27,054 nt of DNA, from assembly GCA_001931875.2 (NCBI GenBank), contig MSJH02000731.1, forward strand, positions 1-27,054, in the 5' to 3' direction. A model generated the notes under the pieces. That model made no database searches. It saw nothing but the letters and a program-made list of their open reading frames with translations, and was not told the origin of the DNA. This DNA is from Byssochlamys sp. IMV 00236 (lineage: Eukaryota > Ascomycota > Eurotiomycetes > Eurotiales > Thermoascaceae). Position numbers and translations under genes: made by a program. Below are positions 18,954-27,054 of the stretch, one piece after another (position 1 is the first letter of the stretch; each line of letters starts with the position of its first letter).

Positions 18954-20151
18954 ATGGTACGGATCAAACGGCATAATATATCAACAATGACTCATTATAT
19001 TATAGATTCGTAGAAATACCCGTCTTCGTAGAGAATATCTTTATAAAAAGTCCTTGGAACAAAAGGAACAGTCAACATTTGACCGTAAACAAAAGATCAA
19101 GGAAGCGATCGAACGTAAGAAGAGAAAACAGAACAGACCCTTGATCAAGACACTAACTATTATATATATATATATATAGAGGGAAAGACGCTTCCAACTG
19201 AATTAAGAAAAATGGATAAAGGGTCAAAAGAAGATTTTGGTTATGATCAAGCACAAGAAGGTAAGCATACACACAATTATGAAAAAGAGCATTCTTATTG
19301 ATCTTGATTCGATCAGCTCCATCAACACATGAGGACGATGAATATGCTCGCGCTGGAGTATACGATCCAAAGATTTTAATCACGACATCAAGAGATCCTA
19401 GCAGTCGTCTACAACAGTTTTCAAAAGAAATGCGTCTTATTTTCCCCAACTCCCAGCGTATTAATCGTGGTGGTCATGTGATGAAGGAAATTGTGGAGGC
19501 TTGTAGAGCGAATGAAGTGACAGATCTTATCATTCTGCACGAACATCGTGGTCAACCAGGTAAAAGAAGAAGAGAAAGAAACAATTAGGTTTTGGATAAA
19601 CTAAACAGATACTGGGTAGATGGTATGGTCGTTTGTCACTTTCCATATGGTCCAACAGCTTACTTTTCTCTACATAACGTTGTGCTTCGTCATGATATCA
19701 AAGATCAAGGAACGGTATCTGAAGCATATCCACACTTGATATTCAACAACTTCAACTCAAAATTGGGTGCAAGAGTAAGTGAAAGAAGATACGGATAAGA
19801 AGAGAAGGATTAACATCATTATAGATTACAAACATCTTGAAATATTTATTCCCTGTTCCAAAAGATGATTCAAAACGAGTGATGACCTTTGCAAATGATA
19901 ATGATTATATTTCATTTAGACATCATGTGTTTGTGAAAACAGGAAATCAAGTAGAACTAGCAGAAGTTGGACCACGATTCGAAATGAGACGTAAGTTGTT
20001 GATGTTTGATATTGGAGTGAATACTGATATTGAATATATATATATAATAGCATATGAAATCAGATTAGGTACAGTTGACCTGACAGATGCGGATGTTGAA
20101 TGGCAATTGGCTGCTTATACCAGAACTGCAGCAAGAAGAGTAGCACTATAG
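18954..20151 (+). CDS. IMP4: U3 snoRNP protein IMP4 (Brix domain)
   Basis: IMP4 works in the nucleolus in the U3 snoRNP/small-subunit processome, where it helps U3 snoRNA pair with pre-rRNA for 18S processing. Seven exons are supported: 18954-18956, 19006-19114, 19180-19260, 19317-19559, 19620-19774, 19825-19990 and 20051-20151. They give 285 residues, near the human length of about 291. The N-terminus reads [18 protein letters not shown] and [10 protein letters not shown]. The Brix domain begins at [16 protein letters not shown] and runs through [36 protein letters not shown] and RHDI, then [34 protein letters not shown] and VGPRFEMR. It ends [19 protein letters not shown]. The second intron holds a CACTAAC branch-point-like sequence. 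The first coding exon is just the ATG, with the donor immediately after it. Confidence 0.95.
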
Positions 20152-20312
20152 ATACAAACGATTTTTTTTTCTTTCATTGATTTTTGTAAAATAAATTTAA
20201 TCACTGTAACATCAATCGGGAAGGAAGCCATCATTTACCTTTTATGTCGAACAAAAAGACTTAAATATATAAAAGGAGAAAGGGGAGAAGGCAGATTATT
20301 TGATAAAATAAA

Positions 20313-21393
20313 ATGCAGATAAAAGAACATGTCTTTATTGTCACTGGAGGGTAATTTAAGCATATTGGTACTGAATGGTTACATAACTCTATTATTCAGA
20401 GCAAGTGGTTTAGGCGAACAAGTAGTTCGAGCTATTATTGACGCAGGTGGATACATTTCGGTATTATTAAGCTTGTATTGTACTTTTGATACGTCTAATT
20501 CTTGTTGTAAAAGATATTTGATATAAATCAAAAGGGATCTACCAGCCTGGTTGATGAATATACAAATCATGTTTGCTATTTTCCTGGATCAGTGGATGTT
20601 ACATCTGAGGTAGGGGACAAATGAAAGGAGAAGAAAAGTGTTTGATAGCATCATGCCAAGTAGTCTCAGGTTAAAGAGGCCGTGATCAAAACAAGAAAAC
20701 ACTTTTCAAAAAATACTATTGCTGGCACCATCATCTGTAGTGGCATATTGAATGCACCATATCAAGGCTATGGTCCTGATAATATGTTGACGAGCTATAG
20801 TCAATTTGAACATATCATCAAGGTAAACTTACTTGGAACATATTGTGTTGCTCAAAAGGTATCTGAGATTCTTTTACAAAATGAACCGATGGACAATGAT
20901 GGTAAGCTTGTCTGGTCTGTATGTCTTTTATTTTACTAAACCCTATTAAAACAAGGTGAGCGAGGTATTATCATCACTGTAGCATCGATTGTTGGTTTAG
21001 ATGGTATGGTTGTAGGCTATGGTACATCAAAAGGTAGCACAAGAATAAAAATTATAGGATCGATTAACAAGTGGGAAATATAGCCGCTATTGCTGGATTG
21101 ACTTTACCTCTAGCAAGAGAGTTGGCTCCCTTTGGTATTCGTGTCATGTCAATTGCTCCTGGACCCTTTGGTAGAGTAAAAAAGAGTGTGTGAAAATAGG
21201 AAGCACTCATGTTAAACTAGATACACCCATGGTATCACATATCCCTATTGACACCAATAGACTTACATTCCCTAAACGTGTAGGAAGGCCCAGTGAATTT
21301 GCAGAATTAGTACTGGACGTGATCAAAAAGCCTATGCTTAACGGTTCTGTCATCCGATTGGACGGTGGCCTGAGAGCATCCAATTTCACATGA
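20313..21393 (+). CDS. Type-2 3-hydroxyacyl-CoA dehydrogenase-like SDR (HSD17B10 family)
   Basis: Short-chain dehydrogenase that would oxidise 3-hydroxyacyl-CoA or a related 3-hydroxy substrate with NAD. Animal relatives act in mitochondria on isoleucine and fatty-acid breakdown; location in this organism is not shown. Seven exons are supported: 20313-20350, 20400-20460, 20514-20609, 20670-20901, 20956-21033, 21084-21170 and 21221-21393. They give 254 residues, close to the family's 255-261. The cofactor motif is TGGASGLG near residue 11. Others are [13 protein letters not shown], the serine-bearing [10 protein letters not shown], the catalytic YGTSK (YxxxK), [26 protein letters not shown] and [12 protein letters not shown]. 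The end, ASNFT, is not a PTS1 signal despite the PEX5 neighbour. No clear mitochondrial presequence is seen. For the last intron I preferred the acceptor at 21219-21220 because it restores FDTPM and avoids a 29 bp intron. Confidence 0.88.
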
Positions 21394-21504
21394 AGACTAA
21401 AAGGGTTAATGGCGGCATTTTAATTCAATTCAACTTACTAATAAATCTACCTTTTCTCACCGTTTGTTTTTCACACTTTTTTTCTTTTCTTATTCTTTAA
21501 CGAA

Positions 21505-23930
21505 ATGTCTTTTTTAGCAGGTGGAAGTGCTGACTGTGGTCCTGTCAACCCCATGTCAGGGTTATTAAAACAGTTTCAACAAGATAGATCTCTTCAACAA
21601 GTAAAGCTTACACCTTCAATGTCTATTTATTATTCCTGACTCTTGCTTTATCTGTTTTGCAGGATAGATTTGCTCCTGAACAACGTGGTGAAAGTTCAAA
21701 GGTATATCAGAGATGAAGTACTTTTTTATGTTATACTAATTTTACTCTGTAGGCAGGATTCCGTACCCAAAGCTCGATGAACAGAGCAGTTCCAGATAAT
21801 AGACAAGTACGATCATTATACCGAAAGAAATAGTGTCATATCTAAAACCATCCTATAGTTTACTGAAGAGTTCTTTAAAGAAGAGATGGCAATGGGAAGA
21901 GCCACGAATGGTCCATTTGAATTCAGTGGCCTAAGTCGAGAATTAGATCAAATTCAACCCAACCAACCACCTGCTGCTGAATGGGCTGCCGATTTTATGC
22001 AACATCAGCACGAGATCACGGGTCCTCAACAGTTTGAAGAATTTGAACAAATTTATCAACAAAATCAACATCATCCTGTAGCGTCTCAGCCATTCCAAGG
22101 TAAGGGGGAAAAAAGTAAAGATAGAGCAAACAAATGATTTAACCTTGCATAAAACAAAGGTGGGAATTGGACAAAGGAGTTTAGCGATTTCCAAGCAAAC
22201 CATCCCGGCGCCGCTTTGTCTCAAACGGAACGAGCTGCATTTGAAAAGGCATTTGATGAAGCTAGGCAAGGTGCACAATTAAACTGGGAACAAGAGTTTA
22301 CAACACAAGAGTCTTGGGCATCCGAATTTGCAAAGGAAGAGCAAGAAGGCAAACCGATGGTAGCAACGAACGATAATGAAGCATTGGCAAGAACAGCTGC
22401 CATGTTGCTGGATTCAGTGGATGTTGAATCCAACCCGAAATTTAAAAATTCGCAGTTTATGAATCTGATGAGAAAGCTGAGAGATAGCGAAGTACAAATT
22501 GAAGGAAATCAAATGGTGGAAACAAAAGGCAAGAACGTAGAGTCGCCCTGGGCATCAGAATTCGAATCTTCGCAGCGACCAGGTCATTGGGCTGATGAAT
22601 TCGCTCAACATGCTGGAAGTTCTCGTAGTGGTAATATGTGGTCATCCGAATTTGCTAAAAAAATGGAGCGTGGTTGGGCCGACGAGTTTCAGGGTCATCA
22701 GCAACCTTTATCAGGCAATTGGGCTTCCGAGTTTAGTAAGCAGAGTGAATTGACAACAGAACAGATGAACGAATTGTTTGGCAGAGGAACAGAGACAGAG
22801 GATTGGGTTGAACAATACCATAGAAATATTAGCCACTTGAAGCAGAGTCAGGACCACGAATGGGACTCAATGCAAAAGGATTGGGAAAGATTCAAGCCAG
22901 AGCAGGGTCTGGGCTACAGAGCTACTAATCCTCAGTACGACGTTTACAAATTCACTGTAAATAATCCTTATTTATTAAACCCTGGTTTGATTGACGGTAA
23001 ACCCCACGATACCCTGGCTGATTCTATTCTTGCTTTGGAAGCCAAGGCACAATTACAAACCCAGGATTCGGATGCCTGGAAGATGCTAGGTATCAGACAG
23101 CAAGAAAATGAAAGAGATGCAGCTGCTATTGCGGCCCTGCGTCAAGCCGTCAAGCTGAATCCTTCTCTTGTCGACGCTTGGTTGGCCTTAGCTGTTAGTT
23201 ATACCAATGAGAACTGTAGAGCAGACGCCTATGACGCACTAGAACAGTGGATGCTTAACCATGATCAATACCAACATCTTGCCAAAAGTCATGGAAAAGG
23301 AAAGATGACAGCAGAAGGTCGTCATGAATACATCACAAGCATGTTCCTGGAAGCAGCAAGAAGCTCGCCAGGCGCTGAAATGGACGCGGATGTCCAAGTG
23401 GGCCTCGGTGTCTTGTTTAATGTATCTGAGGAATATGAAAAGGCCATCGACTGTTTCAGAGCTGCACTTCATAGTCGACCACAGGACTATAAGCTTTGGA
23501 ACAAACTGGGTGCTACTCTGGCCAATTCAAGAAACCCCACAGGTGCTATTGAGGCTTATTTCACTGCCCTTGAAATTAATCCTAACTATGTGCGTGCAAG
23601 ATACAATTTGGCTATTAGCTGCATGAACCTTGGGCAACATAGAGAAGCGGCAGAACACCTGTTGACAGCCTTAGCACTGCAGCAATCCAACGACAATGCT
23701 ACAGGCGGAGGTGCTGTCATGATGGATGACCATGGTAATACTGTCAATATTCCTGGTGGAATGAGTGAGAATGTATGGAGTAGCCTTCGTATGCTCATGT
23801 TGACGTAAGTAAAAGATGACTCGTATAATCCATTTTCTAAAACCTTGTCAATAGTATGAACAGAGACGATATGGTCAAGCATTGTGATAACCATAACCTC
23901 GATGCATTTCGCGCAGAATTCGACTTTTGA
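21505..23930 (+). CDS. PEX5: Peroxisomal PTS1 import receptor PEX5
   Basis: Cycling receptor that binds proteins ending in an SKL-type signal in the cytosol and delivers them to the peroxisomal docking complex PEX13/PEX14. Six exons are supported: 21505-21600, 21663-21701, 21753-21806, 21859-22099, 22160-23804 and 23855-23930. They give 716 residues, somewhat longer than the usual 570-640. The start MSFLAGGSADCGPVNP has the conserved cysteine near position 11 that is mono-ubiquitinated for receptor recycling. Residues about 105-335 carry nine WxxxF peptides (WAADF, WTKEF, WEQEF, WASEF, WASEF, WADEF, WSSEF, WADEF, WASEF) plus a WVEQY variant, the PEX14/PEX13-binding elements. The TPR domain spans roughly 447-655, with repeats such as AWKMLGIRQQ, LWNKLGATLANS and NPNYVRARYNLAISCMNLG. 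The C-terminal helical bundle ends NLDAFRAEFDF. It is convergent with the EME1-like gene, 139 bp away. Confidence 0.96.
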
Positions 23931-24069
23931 GCAAAATGACAGTAAATATTATTATTCCCCGTCAACTAGGCGTCCTGATAAAAGATATTCTGGATTTATT
24001 TGGAAACCTCCAATGACTTATTGTACATTTCCTCCTCATGACTTGTTTATTTGATATATACACACGTTG
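23931..24069. other. Convergent 3' intergenic region of PEX5 and the EME1-like gene
   Basis: Only 139 bp separate the two stop codons, so the 3' UTRs and poly(A) sites of the facing transcripts probably overlap. The sequence is AT-rich, with a GTAAATATTATTATT run near 23941. Confidence 0.6.
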
Positions 24070-26633
24070 TTAATATAAGAATAAATCAGGATCGTCGCTA
24101 TTAAAGATTGTATATATCTTTTTGGACATGACTCTATTTACATTTCGATCCCTAGCTCGAATCGCACTTCTTTCAACCTATGCATATATATTACATTATT
24201 ACTCATTAGAGCCCCTTTCCTTTCTCGCTTTATATATATTTTACCTCCAAGTCCGCAAGCATCATTTCTCCAGAAGGCTTATCAAGTTCTCTGTAGCTTT
24301 GATGTAATGATTGTAATGTTGGATATGCTTTCATAATACTTTTTGCTATAGCAGGCGTACAAAGCTGAATTTCTTGTAGCATCTTGAAATATGTATCAAC
24401 TTCATTAGCACCGCTTTTACCTCCCTTATATGTGCTGTTGAGATTTTTGGTTCTATAGATACATCATTAGTTATACCTCTATATATTAGCATTCTTCGCA
24501 TACTTGTATCTTCCAAGGCCCAAATCTATCGTCAAATTCTCTATCCAAACTACTGTATCCTCGCTATTCTTTGTAGGCACGACCATAATATTTTTTACAA
24601 TTTGAAGTTCATTCAAATATTGTTCGACTGTTTCTCGGCTTGGTAAAGATTCAAGATTTTCTTGTCCGCTTTTTCTCTTTCGAGAACTAGGGCTATCGTT
24701 ACTTGGCCTTTCAATGCTCTGTCTCACTTGGTTTTGAAAATGTCGTCTTTGTATCAGCGCTCTTTTCTTATAGTAAGCTTCAAGACCCTCGATTATGAGC
24801 AGTATTTGTCGGTCTTTGGCAGATGATTGAGCCTGTTCCATGTGGTCAAAGATAGTTTCAGATTGGATGTGTTCATTCAGTTTATCGACTGGCATATAAA
24901 TTAATACACAAGGTTCTTGTATGATTTTCATATTTCCGAGAGGTATAAACGTTTGTGATTCCGAGTGCCATTCTGCTTGACATTTTCTTTTCCATGAGAT
25001 TGTGTACCTGAGCTCACTATGCTCTGACAGTGGTCGAATCTCTGCCATCTTTGGTATCAAACTGGCCTCTAGTAGCTTGCCAGCGTCTGTCAAAAGAAAG
25101 TCAGGATGAATATCCAGTATCATTTCTTTTAAGATCGCTGTTCGATCTGTTTTATTCCTATTTTCCTTTTCGAATAACGCTTGCCGTTCTTTTTCTTTCT
25201 ATAGGCATAAACAGGCATGTGTCAGTGGCTATCAATAGAGCAAGCAAGGTGCCTTTCTTTTTACCTGTTTGAACTCTTTTAATCTTTTCTTTTCTTCAGC
25301 AGCTTCCTGTCGCTTTCTCTTCCTTTCTTCCGCTTCCAACTTTTTTTTTTCCTTTTGGTTTATATAAGCATTACCAAGAGTGATATCAAGTATTTTTTTT
25401 TAAAAAGTTTACCTTTACTGTAAGGGCACTCCTGTCTTGACTGGAAGAGAGTTCTTCCAGAGATAAAAGTGCATATCGATCATCATTTGACTCTATATGC
25501 TGGTCATCATATTGTCGCCTTTTCCTTTTCTTATTCGATTCATCCTCTTCAAAGCTATCAATATCTATAACAACTTTATCCTTTTTCAATGAAAGTAGTT
25601 CGTCAAAGAATTCATCCTGTGTTGGTACATGTAAGATGTCTTCCTCTTCTTCAATATCAAAAATAGATGTGCTGGTTGATCTTTTTGAAACATCTTCTCT
25701 TGATAATGTATTGTCTTTCTCTTCATTGACAGAGCCAATTCCCTCATGTTCAGCAAAGGTAAAAGATCCTTCGTCATCAATCTCTTTTAGAAGCGACGCA
25801 TCTTCTTTGCTCTTATCCTTGGGTGGACGCTCCGTAGTCTTTTTCACAAGTATATCATCTTCATCATCATTAAATGCTATCAACTCTGTAGATTTCTTTA
25901 TCGATGATGTTATAGTTGAATCAATCTCTTTGAGAAAAAACAGTTCTTCATCTTCAGATACGGGTTGGAGTTCTTCTTCTAGAAAGAAGTTATCCGTACT
26001 TCCTCTTTCTTTCCCCTTTTTCTTCCTGTCTGTTTCTCCTTTGTCTTCCTGGCTATTAAACAAATCAAATGGTCCCTTGCTACTTTGTCCTGCCTTCTTT
26101 AAAAACGAACTAGTACTGTCTGATATTCGTGTCGGCTTTTTCTTGGAACTGCTAGGAACGGGTATATCATCAAAATCACCAAATGGGTCCATGAACTTTC
26201 GTTTGCTAGGCTTATTCAGTGTCTCCACAACAGGATCAGAGAAAACAGTATTGATGTCAAATATATCAGCGTTGACGTCCTTGGCGCTTTTACCGAGAAA
26301 ACAACGAACTGTGAGTATGTCTTTTATTGCTTATTTTAATCTTACGCAGCATTATTTCGCGATTCAACCTGGTATGTATCTTCTTCATCGGAGTCAAGAA
26401 TAATCAGGGTATCATTTGGTTTATTATCCTTTATGCCTTTGAGAAACTAGATTAAAAGGATTCGTTACTGAAATGTAAGAAAAGATGTATTGTGTATTTA
26501 CTTCTCCGTCAAATATTCTATTTAATGTTGCTTCTACATTTTGTGTATATTCAAGATCTCTACGAATGCTAGCAGGATCCTTTGAATCGTCCACGATTAG
26601 AACCTGTTTGACAAGCTGATCAATGTTGTCCAT
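24070..26633 (-). CDS. EME1/MMS4-like subunit of the MUS81 structure-specific endonuclease
   Basis: Non-catalytic partner of MUS81 in cutting branched DNA (replication forks, D-loops, nicked Holliday junctions) in the nucleus. My model: 26633-26502, 26446-26346, 26286-25413, 25351-25265, 25198-24504, 24413-24245 and 24177-24070, giving 721 residues in continuous frame. The splice between exons 2 and 3 is the least certain; other acceptors are possible. Residues 1-44 resemble a CUE-type ubiquitin-binding helix bundle (RRDLEYTQNVEATLNRIFDG). About 57-67 is a SUMO-interaction-like TLIILDSDEED. A long acidic and Ser/Lys-rich region follows, with KRKFMDPFGDFDDIPVP and later a charged coiled coil (about 370-410). 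The ERCC4-type domain contains CVLIYMPVDKL and ILLIIEGLEAYYKK. The active-site motif of MUS81 is absent, as expected for EME1. A helix-hairpin-helix part reads FKMLQEIQLCTPAIAKSIM and AYPTLQSLHQSY. The end is NSDDPDLFLY. The family is clear; assignment as EME1 rather than another ERCC4 pseudonuclease rests on the tail motifs. Confidence 0.85.
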
Positions 26634-26752
26634 TAAACAGTAAAGTTTCGTTCAACAGACTTTTAATTCAGATAAATCATTTTTATTTTCAGACGGATAG
26701 AAAATTTATCTTCTAATAAAAAAAGTACCCTCCACTAGCAAGCCTCAGTTTT

Positions 26753-27052
26753 ATGGCAAAAGTCTTACAATGCCAAGTCACTGAGTTACAGTTCCAGTTC
26801 GCAAAAGGATCTTGCAGTCAGATATCAGCTCATTGCATAGACGAATACTGATATGTAGCATATTAATAATAAGGAAAGACCTATATAATTAACAATCTAT
26901 AGCCGTTAAACTACCTCAAACTGCTTCATAATGATGCATATGAAGAAATCATTAAACTGCTGTTTCCTTGGATTATCAGGGACAAAGAAAAGTGCGCCAA
27001 GTGGACATATTTTATCAAGATTAAAGAACAAAAAGCCAAAGTGTGGGAGTAA
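26753..27052 (+). CDS. Possible exons of an unrecognised gene at the right edge
   Basis: Two protein-like plus-strand segments lie divergent from the EME1-like gene. One starts at an ATG at 26753 and reads MAKVLQCQVTELQFQFAKG, closing at a TGA about 32 codons on. The other follows an AG at 26901-26902 and stays open for 49 codons to a TAA at 27050-27052. It has NYLKLLHNDAYEEIIKLLF, then PWIIRDKEKCAKWTYFIKIK. No donor that joins the two without a stop was found, and I recognise no family. It may be a short gene, a decayed one, or chance. Confidence 0.22.
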
Positions 27053-27054
27053 CA

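Noticed and set aside
19158..19179. TA microsatellite as a notable repeat
   Set aside because: It is the ordinary 3' end of an IMP4 intron, just before the acceptor AG.
19298..20151. IMP4 as several separate short genes
   Set aside because: The separate open frames are exons of one Brix protein joined by GT-AG introns in matching phase.
20313..21393. Peroxisomal targeting of the SDR, because PEX5 is next door
   Set aside because: The C-terminus ASNFT is not an SKL-type signal, and no PTS2-like nonapeptide is evident near the N-terminus.
23239..23894. Minus-strand frames within PEX5
   Set aside because: They overlap the TPR-coding exon, have Cys-rich random composition and no family resemblance.
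25636..26403. 255-codon plus-strand Ser-rich frame
   Set aside because: It lies opposite the acidic, Ser/Lys-rich exon of the EME1-like gene. Poly-Ser arises from antisense GAT/GAA codons. No domain is seen.

Overview
The window reads as nuclear DNA of an early-diverging fungus, most likely Mucoromycota. This is an inference from four things: AT-rich intergenic DNA, genes split by many 45-70 bp introns, the fungal style of the proteins (APSES/KilA-N factors, PEX5, IMP4), and relics of DIRS-type tyrosine-recombinase retrotransposons. No bacterial operons, rRNA, tRNA or CRISPR were seen.

The window has two compartments. The left two thirds (about 1-17900) is sparse and decayed. It holds an apparently intact APSES/KilA-N-domain gene (1871-3182, minus) and a paralogue (12267-13617, minus) whose DNA-binding domain is cut by a TGA codon. 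It also holds a pseudogene of the mRNA-export factor SAC3 (8071-8699, minus), a possible relic of a CAAX-protease-like exon (about 5415-5560), and at least three broken, same-strand relics of DIRS elements (about 6117-7565, 14823-15922 and 16281-17208). Long AT-rich stretches lie between these.

The right third (18023-26633) is a compact block of five housekeeping genes with intergenic gaps of only 110-160 bp. In order they are NTAQ1 (N-terminal glutamine amidase, minus), IMP4 (U3 snoRNP Brix protein, plus), a type-2 3-hydroxyacyl-CoA dehydrogenase-like SDR (plus), PEX5 (peroxisomal PTS1 receptor, plus) and an EME1/MMS4-like endonuclease partner (minus, convergent with PEX5). For all five I could trace exon chains that keep frame across GT-AG introns and end at a stop: 195, 285, 254, 716 and 721 residues. 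NTAQ1 and IMP4 are divergent and share about 140 bp of promoter. No common pathway links the five; the block looks like ordinary dense fungal gene packing.

The most interesting points are: the pair of APSES/KilA-N genes, with conserved 5' exons and C-terminal tail but a GC-rich, strand-skewed Ser/Ala/Arg linker, the second copy carrying a single nonsense codon and an unexpected 93-codon in-frame extension after its stop; a CUE-like helix pattern plus a SUMO-interaction-like motif at the N-terminus of the EME1-like protein; and rearranged DIRS relics that include an inverted repeat and a recombinase-RNase H mosaic.
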